A stretch of 64,000 nt of DNA, from assembly GCA_965226775.1 (NCBI GenBank), contig CBDDEI010000002.1, forward strand, positions 806,001-870,000, given 5' to 3'. Made by a program: the position numbers and the translations under genes. The notes beneath the pieces were generated by a model. The model saw nothing but the letters and a program-made list of their open reading frames with translations, was not told where the DNA came from and ran no database searches. The stretch's first letter is position 1, and every line of letters starts with the position of its first letter. This document shows positions 25,035-33,399 of the stretch, piece after piece. Source of the DNA: CBDDEI01 sp965226775. Lineage in GTDB: Bacteria; Chloroflexota; Dehalococcoidia; SHYD01.

Positions 25035-26012
25035 GTGACTACTAACGGTCCGATAGTCCTGGGCGTCGACCTCGGCGGCACAAAGACGCGTATTGCGCTG
25101 GTCAGCCGGAGTAGAGGCCTCCTCAACGCAGAGACGCGTCCTACTCCCGGCGGTCATGGCCCGGAGCCGGTGCTGCTGTTGATAAAGGAGATGTGCCTCT
25201 CCCTAGCGAGCTATGAGGGCGGCAAGCTGCAAGACGTGCGCGGCGTAGGCTTGGGCGCGCCTGGCCCCCTGGACCGGCGTAAGGGCGTAGTCTCCATTAT
25301 GCCTAACCTGCCCGGTTGGGAAGGCTTTCCCCTGCAGGCGCGTCTGGTTGAAACGCTGGATATTCCCGCCGCGGTGATTAACGATGGCGATGCCGCTGCG
25401 CTGGGCGAGCACCGTTACGGCGCAGGCCGCGGCGTCCAGAACCTGGTTTACGTCACGCTGGGCACAGGGGTAGGCGGCGGGTTCATCGTGCAGGGGCAGC
25501 CCTATGGCGGCGCAGCGGGCGCGGCTGCGGAGATTGGGCACATGCTTCTGGATCCCAGCGGCCCCATTTGCGGCTGCGGCCACTACGGCTGCCTGGAAGC
25601 CTTCAGCTCCGGCAGCGGCATGGAGCGCCAAGCGGCGCAGCTTCTGGCGGATGGCACGCCGACCGCTCTAGCGGAGATCGTGGCCGCCAACGGAGGCGTC
25701 CTCACTATGAGACAGATAGAAACTGCAGCTCGCCAGGGCGATGCTACAAGCAAGCAGCTCTTTGATCAGGCGGCGTTGCGGTTGGCCCAGGGCCTGGTGA
25801 CGCTGGTGCACCTAATGAATCCCGAAGTGGTGATCTTTGGCGGCGGGTTGCTGGCAATACGAGACCTCCTCATCGATCCCGCCGTGCATTTGGCGCAGGA
25901 TAGGCTGCTCCAGCAGCACCTACGCGGCCTCCGCTTTAACTACGCGCAGCTCGAAGAAGATGCAGGCGTCCTAGGGGCAGCCGCCCTTGCGTTGGACGCC
26001 TTTGGCCAGTAG
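25035..26012 (+). CDS. ROK family kinase (glucokinase-like)
   Basis: A 325-residue ROK protein. The phosphate-binding motif GVDLGGTKTRIALV opens it, INDGDAAALGEHRYGAGRG and VTLGTGVGGGFIV follow, and the zinc site is C-G-C-G-H-Y-G-C-L-E (about residues 175-184). No DNA-binding domain precedes it, so it is a kinase and not a repressor. It would phosphorylate glucose or a related sugar with ATP. The start is GTG 25035. It lies upstream of a sugar-phosphate kinase and aldolase on the opposite strand. Confidence 0.9.
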   Translation: MTTNGPIVLGVDLGGTKTRIALVSRSRGLLNAETRPTPGGHGPEPVLLLIKEMCLSLASYEGGKLQDVRGVGLGAPGPLDRRKGVVSIMPNLPGWEGFPLQARLVETLDIPAAVINDGDAAALGEHRYGAGRGVQNLVYVTLGTGVGGGFIVQGQPYGGAAGAAAEIGHMLLDPSGPICGCGHYGCLEAFSSGSGMERQAAQLLADGTPTALAEIVAANGGVLTMRQIETAARQGDATSKQLFDQAALRLAQGLVTLVHLMNPEVVIFGGGLLAIRDLLIDPAVHLAQDRLLQQHLRGLRFNYAQLEEDAGVLGAAALALDAFGQ

Positions 26013-26653
26013 CCGTTCTTCCGAACAACTTCCTCCCAAACGTAGCCCTCAGGCCGTACCGCCGCGTAATTGACTAGAGTTAAATGACTATCCCATCGTG
26101 GCCGCCAGGCGCGGGCGGTGACCCAGTGTACGCCCCTGGCGTTGACGGAGATTGAGCAGTTTGGCTAAAAATTGCTGAGTTCTGTTCGCAGGGGCTGGTT
26201 TCCGCATACGTCCTATCTGAACACCCCAAGCCCCAATATAAGCCATTTCTACTACTTGAATTGGTCGCCCTTAGGTCACTATGTACGCTAGGAATCCACC
26301 CGGCGGACCTCTCTCGTGACCCGACGCCTTCTTGACGGAAATATTTTGACATCGTGGTCAACAAGAATGTACTTTGTGAATCTCGAGTTCATCAAACCCG
26401 CCCCTACCACTATTCCCGTCTTCCCGGTAAAGGCCGAGACCGCATAATCAGGGACGCCCTTGCGCGACGTACGCGTACATCCATCGCTGGCAAATTTCCG
26501 CGCGGGCGGTGACCCAGTGCCCCCTGGCAGTTGACGGAGCCGGGTTTGCAGTCGCTGGGAAATTATTCCCGGCAGAAACGTAGGGGCGGGTTTCATGCGC
26601 GAACCCGCCCCTACCATTGTCTACATCCCTGTCCCATCTTCCCGGTAAAGACC
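26013..26653. repeat. Intergenic repeats with a perfect palindrome
   Basis: No gene is visible in these 641 bp. GCGCGGGCGGTGACCCAGTG occurs at 26109 and 26500, each followed by a GTTGACGGAG tail. The phrase CCCGCCCCTACCA...TCTTCCCGGTAAAG occurs at about 26,396 and 26,605. A 13-bp inverted repeat (GTAGGGGCGGGTT with AACCCGCCCCTAC) lies at about 26,579-26,615. The layout suggests nested or duplicated small elements. Confidence 0.65.
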
Positions 26654-27586
26654 CTACGGCAGTTCTTTAATCTGCACCTGAGGGAGCAGGCGCGCCACCT
26701 CTTCTTTGGAGCCGGGCGTGGTGCCGGCGGTCTGCGCTGTTGCAGCGCCTGCTGCTGTGCCCTCCCGCAAGCCTTCCACTAAGGGGCGGTCTCCCGCCAG
26801 CGCGACGGCCAAGCCCGCCACCAGCGCATCGCCGGAACCAACGCTGCTGTTAAGCTCGATCTCCGGCGGTACCGCCAGCCATGCCCCGTCTTTGGTAGCG
26901 TATACCGCGCCGTTGCCGCCCATAGAGATGATCACGATGGTTGATCGGGTTGCTGCAAGCTCACGCGCGGCATCAGTCACTGCTTCCAAGTTGGGCAACA
27001 TGCGCCCAAGGAGTCGTTGCGCCTCCGGACGGTTAGGCTTGATGAGCGTTGGCTCGGCCTCCAAACCCAGCCGTAGTGGCTCCCCGTCGGCGTCCAGGAT
27101 GGTCTTGCTCCCGGCGGCCTTGGCGAGCTCGATGTAGCGGGCGTAGGTGTCCTCCGGCATGCCTCTTGGGAGGCTTCCCGCCAGCACCAGCACGCTTCCC
27201 GCCTGCAACCAGAACGTGAGGACCTCGTCCAACCGTGCGACAGATTCCTCGTCCACTCTGAGGCCGCGGCCGTTGTAGTTGGTGAGGACGCCCGTGCTTT
27301 CGTCGATGAGGGCAACGTTCAGGCGCGTCTGACCGGGCACGTGCACAAAGTGGTACTGAACGCCTTCGTTATCCAGCGCCTTCTCAGCCAGCAGCCCAAT
27401 CTCTCCTGCCAGAAAGCCAAAGGCGATGGTGGGCCAGCCAAGGCGGTGCACCATGCGGGAGACGTTGATCCCCTTGCCCGCGGGGTCCAGGTAGACCTCC
27501 CGGACACGGTTCACTTCGCCCAGGGTGACTTCGCTGACCACCATGGTCTGGTCTACCGCCGGATTGAGGGTTAGCGTAATAATCAT
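26654..27586 (-). CDS. PfkB-family hexose-phosphate kinase (LacC/FruK-like)
   Basis: A 310-residue PfkB kinase of the 1-phosphofructokinase/tagatose-6-phosphate kinase group. It starts IITLTLNPAVDQT, has GKGINVSRMVHRLGW, LAGSLPRGMP, IKPNRPEAQRLLG, and the catalytic NSSVGSGDALVAGLAV. GGAGG precedes ATG 27586. It follows a LacD-like aldolase gene by 29 bp on the same strand; together they would convert tagatose-6-phosphate to triose phosphates. Fructose-1-phosphate as substrate is an alternative, but no PTS genes are seen. Confidence 0.87.
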   Translation of the reverse strand: MIITLTLNPAVDQTMVVSEVTLGEVNRVREVYLDPAGKGINVSRMVHRLGWPTIAFGFLAGEIGLLAEKALDNEGVQYHFVHVPGQTRLNVALIDESTGVLTNYNGRGLRVDEESVARLDEVLTFWLQAGSVLVLAGSLPRGMPEDTYARYIELAKAAGSKTILDADGEPLRLGLEAEPTLIKPNRPEAQRLLGRMLPNLEAVTDAARELAATRSTIVIISMGGNGAVYATKDGAWLAVPPEIELNSSVGSGDALVAGLAVALAGDRPLVEGLREGTAAGAATAQTAGTTPGSKEEVARLLPQVQIKELP

Positions 27587-27615
27587 CTACCCTCCTCCAT
27601 CCTCTTTAACGATGT

Positions 27616-28614
27616 CTAGTAGGCTGTGTACCACTCCGGACCGACGTCGGCCAGTGTTCGGGGATCATCTGTCCATTTCTTCCACCAGGGTTTGCCGAAC
27701 TCGCCGGCAATGTCACGCAGCTTGCGGATCCGGTCGACGCCGGTAGTGGTGAGCCAGCGGCGGCGTTCATCCGCGTCAGAAATGGTGATGGCCTCGTCCC
27801 AGATAGCCCGGCCTCCCAGGAAGCCCGACGAGCCCGCCTGGCTTGCGATCTTCACCTGTAGGGCAAATTCGTCAAAGGTTACGCCGCCGCTAAGCAGCAC
27901 CCACGGTGTGACGGAGGCGGCGTCCAGCTCGTCGCAGACAGCCCGCAGCTTGCCTTCGTCCTTCTCGTAGCGTAGGTTCACTGGGAACTCTGCCTTCAAC
28001 ACCTCAATCCCAAGCGGGGTTAGGTGCTGCGCAGCCTCAATAACTTGGCCTGGTTTGTGGCTGGCAAAGACGGCGGGGTCCTTCTCCTCTTCCGTTGCCG
28101 GATAGGTCAAGGGTTCCACCAAGAAGGGGATGTCTGCTTCGGCGCAGTCCTTTGCCACCTGCGTGATGACGTTCCGCTGGTACGCGGCGTTCTCAGTTAG
28201 GTCGCCGCGATAGTAGAGGAGGATCTTGACGGCGGTGGCGCCCATACGCTTCACCTTATCTGGCCCCCAGTTCTCCAGCAGCGTGTTCAGCCGTCCCCAC
28301 TGGTCACTCTCGTAACCGGACTCCTCCACGCTCACCAGGAGCGATGTTTGGCCCGACAGCGCGCCGCCGGCAATGGCTTGGGCTGCGCCAAAGAGAGGGT
28401 CCAGCAAGATGGCTGTAGACTCCGGGCCTAGGTACTCCGCCAAGTCTTGCTTGTAGCGCACCATCGTCTCGTAGCTCACCGACTTGGGGTCTTCCCGGTT
28501 AATCTCCCGCTTCAGGGAGTCCCGGTGGTCCATAGCGCACATCACAAAGATGCCGTCGCTGTTAGAGAGTTGCTGAAGCCCCCTCAGTTTTCCTATGGTC
28601 AGTTTCTTGTCCAT
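27616..28614 (-). CDS. Tagatose 1,6-bisphosphate aldolase-like (LacD family)
   Basis: A 332-residue class I aldolase. Its N-terminus (KLRGLQQLSNSDGIFVMCAMDHRDSL) and VKILLYYRGD (Schiff-base Lys region) are characteristic of LacD, as is VLLSGGVTFDEFALQVKIAS. It would split tagatose 1,6-bisphosphate into dihydroxyacetone phosphate and glyceraldehyde 3-phosphate. The family also acts on related sugars such as sulfoquinovose-derived phosphates, so the substrate is open. It is in one operon with a PfkB kinase downstream and a ThDP enzyme upstream. Confidence 0.87.
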   Translation of the reverse strand: MDKKLTIGKLRGLQQLSNSDGIFVMCAMDHRDSLKREINREDPKSVSYETMVRYKQDLAEYLGPESTAILLDPLFGAAQAIAGGALSGQTSLLVSVEESGYESDQWGRLNTLLENWGPDKVKRMGATAVKILLYYRGDLTENAAYQRNVITQVAKDCAEADIPFLVEPLTYPATEEEKDPAVFASHKPGQVIEAAQHLTPLGIEVLKAEFPVNLRYEKDEGKLRAVCDELDAASVTPWVLLSGGVTFDEFALQVKIASQAGSSGFLGGRAIWDEAITISDADERRRWLTTTGVDRIRKLRDIAGEFGKPWWKKWTDDPRTLADVGPEWYTAY

Positions 28615-28633
28615 ATCCTTGGCCTTTCTGCGG

Positions 28634-30295
28634 CTAGTTCTTGCCCTGCGGCGTCGTGGGACGTCGTGAGGTGCCGCCGTACGTCACCGGCATGGGGCCG
28701 ATGCCTGCGAGATCGATGTCTAAGAGCGTAGGACCTGGTTGCGCCAGCGCCCAGGAGATGGCTGCAGAGAAGTCGTCTTTGGTGGGCACTTTCCTGGCTG
28801 CGACGCCCATGCCCTGAGCCACGGCCGCAAAGTCCACCGGCTCCAGGTCTGTGGCGATGTGCCGTCCTCCAAAGTTATTGGTCTGATAGTTGCGCAAGAT
28901 ACCGTATCCCCGGTCGTTGAAAACCAGGCAGGTTACCTTGAGGTTGTACTGGGCCGCTGTGGAAAGCTCCGCCAGGTTGAGCATAAAGCCGCCGTCTCCG
29001 GCGATGAGCGCCACGCGGCGTTCCGGCTGCCCAACGGCTGCGCCCAACGCTAACGGCAACCCCGGCCCAATGGCTACGCTGGTGGAATGGATAGAGGTGT
29101 GTGGCTCGTAGACCTCCAAGAGCCGGTTGCCCCACGTGTACGCGGGGATAGTGGCGTCCTTTACCATGATGGCGTCCCGGGGCAGCGCCGCCCTGAGCGC
29201 GTCCATCACTTCCGCCTGCGGGCCCACGTTGGCGCGCTGGATGGCTCGTCCCTCTTCCCGCGCCTGCGTTACGCGAAGCCCCCATCCTTCATCGGTAGAG
29301 ACGCGTTCGCCCAGACTCTCTAGTAGGTCTTTGAGCACGCCCTTGGCATCGCCCACTAACCCTACAGCGGCGGGGTAGTTGCGTCCAATCTCGTCAGGGT
29401 CAATGTTTATGTGGATGATGCTCTTTGGTAGGGGGAGCTTCCAATTCTGGGTGTTGGGTCCCTGAAAACGAGTGCCCACGGCAAGGAGCACGTCTGCCTC
29501 CGCAAGCAGGGCTTGGACCGCCGGTTCCAGGCTCAGGTTGCCCACGCAAAGCGGGTCCTCCTCTGAGATGACTCCCCTTCCCGTAGCGCTGGTGAGGACG
29601 CCCGTACCCAATGCCCGCGCCATGGAGAGCACTTCCGCGCCGGCGTCTGCTGCCACTGCGCCGCCGCCCGCCCACAACAGCGGTCTGCGCGCATGCATCA
29701 GCAGCTCCTTAGCTTCCAGCATCAGGCCGGGCTCTGGCCGCGGCGGTGGGTACGCTGTGACGCTGGGGATGGCTGCTTCCGCTTCGAAGTACTGGGTGTC
29801 TATGGGTACTTCCAGGGCTACCGGACGCCGCCGCCCGCGCAAGGCCTGGGAGATCGCCTCGCTGAGCAGGCGGGGGATCTCCTCGGTGCTGCCGGCCTGC
29901 TCGGCCCATTTCGTCGTCGTGCGGAGCATGGTGAGCTGGTCTTTTGCCTCGTGGAGGAAGCCCTTCTCTTTGCCAATGAACGGCCGCTCGACGTTTCCAG
30001 TGAGGTGCAGCACCGGCGAGTTGGCCCAGTACGCCTCTACCATTGCACCCATGCCGTTGGCCGCGCCGGGGCCGGTGCTGGTGAGCGCGACGCCTAGCTT
30101 GCCCGTTGCCCGAGCGTAGCCGTCGGCCATGGAGACGGCGCCTTGTTCGTGCCGCACCATAATGGGACGGATGCCGCCCTGACGGGCGATAGCGTCGTAA
30201 ATAGGAATGTTATGGACGCTGATGATGCCGAAGATAGTATCGACGCCAGCGCTTTTGAGAGTCGCTACAACGAGGTCGCCGCCGGTTGTTGACAT
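28634..30295 (-). CDS. Thiamine diphosphate-dependent enzyme, acetolactate synthase-like superfamily
   Basis: A 553-residue three-domain ThDP enzyme. The N-terminal Pyr domain has the catalytic Glu in MVRHEQGAVSMADGYARATG; the central domain has LLWAGGGAV; the C-terminal PP domain has the ThDP motif GDGGFMLNLAEL...NLKVTCLVFNDRGYG. Likely reactions are 2-keto acid decarboxylation or carboligation. It lacks a partner small subunit, and the QGA/GIISVHNIPIYDA start is closer to benzoylformate decarboxylase- and glyoxylate carboligase-type paralogues than to biosynthetic IlvB. AAGGAG precedes ATG 30295. It lies 19 bp before the LacD-like gene. Confidence 0.85.
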   Translation of the reverse strand: MSTTGGDLVVATLKSAGVDTIFGIISVHNIPIYDAIARQGGIRPIMVRHEQGAVSMADGYARATGKLGVALTSTGPGAANGMGAMVEAYWANSPVLHLTGNVERPFIGKEKGFLHEAKDQLTMLRTTTKWAEQAGSTEEIPRLLSEAISQALRGRRRPVALEVPIDTQYFEAEAAIPSVTAYPPPRPEPGLMLEAKELLMHARRPLLWAGGGAVAADAGAEVLSMARALGTGVLTSATGRGVISEEDPLCVGNLSLEPAVQALLAEADVLLAVGTRFQGPNTQNWKLPLPKSIIHINIDPDEIGRNYPAAVGLVGDAKGVLKDLLESLGERVSTDEGWGLRVTQAREEGRAIQRANVGPQAEVMDALRAALPRDAIMVKDATIPAYTWGNRLLEVYEPHTSIHSTSVAIGPGLPLALGAAVGQPERRVALIAGDGGFMLNLAELSTAAQYNLKVTCLVFNDRGYGILRNYQTNNFGGRHIATDLEPVDFAAVAQGMGVAARKVPTKDDFSAAISWALAQPGPTLLDIDLAGIGPMPVTYGGTSRRPTTPQGKN

Positions 30296-30493
30296 AGGGC
30301 GCTCCTTTGCTTGAAGGCGAAGTCAGACTGATAGTATTTTACGCTAGAAGAAGGGTAGCGCGCGGTCTGGGAAGCCGCAGAGCCCGCTACGACGACACTA
30401 CGCTGGGCGGGGTTGTTTCTCACACGTGGGCAGGGTATCATGCCCACACTATTTACAGGTTCTCAGTGAGAACGTCAACGGAGGAGGATTGCC

Positions 30494-31351
30494 ATGATTG
30501 TTGATACTCATTTACATCCCATAGCTGACGACACCACCAAGTACCCCATTGCGCCTCTGGGCGGACAGCAGTCCGCGTGGTCTGTAGGGGTGCACATGAC
30601 CGGCGATGAGATAGTGGAGCACATAAAGCACGCGGGTGTGGACAAGGTCACGCTGGTGCAGGCATCCACCGTCCACGGCTACGACAACACCTACACCGCC
30701 GAATGCGTCGCCAAGCTGCCCGACTACTTTGTAGGGGTGTGCTGCATCGATCCACAGGTCCCGGACGCGGCAGATACCCTGAGCCACTGGGTGAAGGACA
30801 AGGGGCTGCGCGGTGTGCGACTGTTCACTACAGGCAGCACCCTTGGTGAGAGCGATTGGTTCGATAAGCCGCACCTCGACCCCTTCTGGAGAATGGCGCG
30901 AGACCTGGGGATCCCCGTAAACGCACAGGTGCGCGGCGGCGGCCTCGGCATGGTGCGCAACGTGGCTTCCCGCTTCCCGGAAGTGCCCCTTATCCTGGAC
31001 CACATGGCTGGGCCCAAGCTTGAGGACGGCCCGCCCTATGAGGCCGCTAAGAGCCTCTTCGACATGGCGGAGATTCCCACCATCTACCTGAAGTTCAGCA
31101 CAAGCGGCATCCACGAGTCCGGCAAAGGGAAGTCCACTTCCCAGGAGTTCTTCCAGAAGCTGGTGGATGTATTTGGGCCCAATCGCATCATGTGGGGCTC
31201 CAACTTCCCAGGCACTAAGGGGTCGGCAGAGGAACCCTACAAGGACCTTGCGGATTTGCTGCTCAACACCCTCTCCTTCTTGTCTCCGGAAGAGCGGGAC
31301 ACCATTACGGGCGGCACGGCAGCGAGCTTATACCCGGATCTGATGAAGTAG
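30494..31351 (+). CDS. Amidohydrolase family metal-dependent hydrolase (Amidohydro_2)
   Basis: A 285-residue TIM-barrel amidohydrolase. The metal-binding opening is VDTHLHPI; LILDHMAGP carries a later His and MWGSNFP the C-terminal active-site region. Family members hydrolyse lactones or decarboxylate aromatic acids (for example 2-pyrone-4,6-dicarboxylate lactonase, amidohydrolase-type decarboxylases). GGAGGAGG lies 8 bp upstream of ATG 30494. It is divergent from the ThDP enzyme and may use a related substrate. Confidence 0.87.
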   Translation: MIVDTHLHPIADDTTKYPIAPLGGQQSAWSVGVHMTGDEIVEHIKHAGVDKVTLVQASTVHGYDNTYTAECVAKLPDYFVGVCCIDPQVPDAADTLSHWVKDKGLRGVRLFTTGSTLGESDWFDKPHLDPFWRMARDLGIPVNAQVRGGGLGMVRNVASRFPEVPLILDHMAGPKLEDGPPYEAAKSLFDMAEIPTIYLKFSTSGIHESGKGKSTSQEFFQKLVDVFGPNRIMWGSNFPGTKGSAEEPYKDLADLLLNTLSFLSPEERDTITGGTAASLYPDLMK

Positions 31352-31409
31352 GCTCAGTAGCCGCAACCTTAGGCTCGCCCCTAGCGCGAACCATACCAAC
31401 GCCACAAAG

Positions 31410-31441
31410 CGAACCCTCCTGGCATCTGCCAGGAGGGTTCG
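31410..31441. terminator. Bidirectional hairpin terminator
   Basis: A 14-bp stem (CGAACCCTCCTGGC with GCCAGGAGGGTTCG) and a 4-base loop between the converging amidohydrolase and NYN genes. The following tract (TATTAGTGTTTG) is only moderately T-rich. Confidence 0.7.
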
Positions 31442-31467
31442 TATTAGTGTTTGCTTGCTCTGTGCCG

Positions 31468-32196
31468 TTACGCAGGCACTGCCGCGGCTTCGGTCCGCTG
31501 CTCGCCGGCGGCGGGTGTTCGCCTGCGCGTGCGCCGGCGTGGTGTGGTCTGGCCACTGCTCTGGCCGCTGCTCTGGTCGCTGCTCTGGCCGCTGCTCTGG
31601 TCGCTGCTCTGACCGCTGCTCTGGCCACTGCTCCGGCTACGGCTCTGGCCACGGCTCTTGCCCCACCAGAGTCCTTGGAAGAAAGACTTATCCAGGGGGT
31701 GACGCACGTCAGCTATCTCCAGCAGGTCACGTGAGGCGTGGCTCTCCATATACGCCACCTCTATGTGCTTGCCCCGGTTCTTCACCGTTTGGAGGGCGTA
31801 ACCAAAGTCACCGTCGCCGCTCACCAGAATGGCTGTATCGTAGAGCTCGGCCCAGCAGTATTGGAGCAGGTCTGTGGCCAGCATGATGTCCACACCCTTC
31901 TCTACCGGTCCGGTCTGGGACATCTTCAGACTACCTAGCCTGACCTCCAGATACGGCATGGCGCGGAGGATATTAAAGAATTCTAGCTGCTCCCGCGCGC
32001 CGTCCGGATTTCGAGTGGTGTCCTGCTGCAGATTGTAGTAATAGACACGGAATAGCTTGCGCGGGCCAATGAGCTTTAGTGCAAACTCATGAAAGTTGAG
32101 ATCGGTACGGCCTATGTTGTCCCGTAGCGCATGATATAGATTGCTGCCATCAATGAAGATGGCGACGCGTTCTTCCACGGTTCCTCCTGTTGACAT
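31468..32196 (-). CDS. NYN/PIN-like RNase-fold protein with Ser-Gly-Gln repeat tail
   Basis: A 242-residue protein. The N-terminal ~165 residues form an NYN (LabA/DUF88) domain: FIDGSNLYHALRD holds the first acidic residue, KGVDIMLATDLL the second, and VSGDGDFGYAL the third. This is a putative metal-dependent RNase. Residues ~185-210 consist of seven SSGQ/SSDQ units encoded by a 12-bp tandem repeat, then a very basic tail (TPRRRTRRRTP). The tail is probably disordered and RNA-binding. It is the last gene of a run with a DinB-like protein and an S26 protease. Confidence 0.85.
   Translation of the reverse strand: MSTGGTVEERVAIFIDGSNLYHALRDNIGRTDLNFHEFALKLIGPRKLFRVYYYNLQQDTTRNPDGAREQLEFFNILRAMPYLEVRLGSLKMSQTGPVEKGVDIMLATDLLQYCWAELYDTAILVSGDGDFGYALQTVKNRGKHIEVAYMESHASRDLLEIADVRHPLDKSFFQGLWWGKSRGQSRSRSSGQSSGQSSDQSSGQSSDQSSGQSSGQTTPRRRTRRRTPAAGEQRTEAAAVPA
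31560..31650 (-). repeat. 12-bp tandem repeat encoding the SSGQ/SSDQ tail
   Basis: CTCTGGCCGCTG/CTCTGGTCGCTG-type units repeat about seven times inside the NYN gene. The 12-bp unit keeps the frame, so copy number can vary without inactivating the gene. Confidence 0.8.
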
Positions 32197-32202
32197 AATA
32201 TC

Positions 32203-32730
32203 CTATGCGGAACCCTTGCTCTCGTAGAGCCCGCGCAGGTAATCGAGAACCCCACCGTGGCTACTTTCGTGCAGCACGATCTGACGCAGATAGAAGCCCC
32301 GCGTCATTTGTGGACGGTCCGGGCGGACCGGTTGCTCCAGGGTGGTCAAGTCCAGCACGTCCAGGATCCGGAACGAATCCTCCCGCACCACCGTAAGGTA
32401 GCGGAGCATCTCATCCAGCGGCGGGTAGCGGAACTCCCTAACTTGTTGGGTGGTCCAGCTATTGCCCACTTCTTGGGGAGTGTCCGTCAGCGGTAGGTCG
32501 TAGGTTTTGTCCAGTCCCATCTGGGCCCAGAGCGGGGGCGTACTGGGGTCAAACCAGCGGTGAAAAAAGCGGTCTTCTGTGCGGCCAATGTGGAGCAAAA
32601 GGAAACTGATGGGGTTGGCTTCGGGGCCAGGATACCAGAGATAGGCATCTTCCGGAGTGTCCTCTAAGCTGCGTAGCGTTTCAGTACGCACCTGCATCAT
32701 AGAGGTCTTCACAAACTCACGTAGGTCCAA
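32203..32730 (-). CDS. DinB-like (DinB_2) four-helix protein
   Basis: A 175-residue protein with the DinB/YfiT-like arrangement of three metal His residues: LLLHIGRTEDRFFHRW (about 45-60) and HESSHGG (about 154-160). Members are often metal-dependent thiol S-transferases using mycothiol or bacillithiol, or have unknown roles. The stop lies 6 bp before the NYN gene, so the two are co-transcribed. Confidence 0.78.
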   Translation of the reverse strand: MDLREFVKTSMMQVRTETLRSLEDTPEDAYLWYPGPEANPISFLLLHIGRTEDRFFHRWFDPSTPPLWAQMGLDKTYDLPLTDTPQEVGNSWTTQQVREFRYPPLDEMLRYLTVVREDSFRILDVLDLTTLEQPVRPDRPQMTRGFYLRQIVLHESSHGGVLDYLRGLYESKGSA

Positions 32731-32797
32731 CCAGGCTTCCTTCCATGTTCACTAATGGGGTCTTTTTCATAGTAGGCGAGCGAAGCTGAAAAGGCAA

Positions 32798-33340
32798 TCA
32801 TGACTGGAGATCGCGGCTGCGCTGGGGCGGCCAGAAGACGCGCCATCCCCGCGCAATGATCAGGTTGCCAGCGACCGCGCCGAACTCGCGGCTGTCCGTG
32901 CTGAATGGGGGCGCATCGCCCAGGAGGAAGTAGTGGTCTGGCGGCAAGGAGTCGGCTGCAAAGGGAGTGGGTGCAGCGGGCGCATCCTCCGGCGCGGTGC
33001 GCAGAGCGCCGTTGATCCAGCACCCGTCCTCGCCCACCCGTACTGCATCGCCCGGCACGCCCGCGAGGCGTTTGATGAGGGTACGCGTGGGTGTCCGCGG
33101 ATCGCGCACCAGCACGATGTCGTCGTGCTGCGGAGGGCGCAGCCGATACGCAAGAGTGTCGAAGAGTGCGTATTCGTTGGGGAGCAGCGTGGGCGACATG
33201 CTCCAGCCTACTACGTGAACCCTTGCGCAGAAGATAAGAGCCAGCAGCGGGTACACTCCCGGCAAGGCGTTGAGTCCCCGCAAAAGGTGGTTAGCCAGGC
33301 TACGATCACCTGGCGGTGGCTGTGAGGGAATGTGCTGCAT
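32798..33340 (-). CDS. S26 family signal peptidase-like protease, probable Ni-SOD maturation protease (SodX-like)
   Basis: A 180-residue S26 protease. After one hydrophobic segment (about 24-43) it shows the nucleophile motif VVGWSMSPTLLPNE and the general-base Lys in TRTLIKRLAGVPGD, then HYFLLGDAPPFSTDSREFG. It is shorter than housekeeping LepB. It lies divergently, 59 bp away, from the gene for Ni superoxide dismutase, whose N-terminal leader must be cut to expose the nickel-binding His. Established knowledge: SodX proteases of this family are linked to sodN. I infer the same here; a general signal peptidase role remains possible. Confidence 0.8.
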   Translation of the reverse strand: MQHIPSQPPPGDRSLANHLLRGLNALPGVYPLLALIFCARVHVVGWSMSPTLLPNEYALFDTLAYRLRPPQHDDIVLVRDPRTPTRTLIKRLAGVPGDAVRVGEDGCWINGALRTAPEDAPAAPTPFAADSLPPDHYFLLGDAPPFSTDSREFGAVAGNLIIARGWRVFWPPQRSRDLQS

Positions 33341-33399
33341 CTTGTAATCTAATCGCCGCTAAAGTAAGCTAGGCAGCGCAAACTAGGTGAGGAGGAAGC

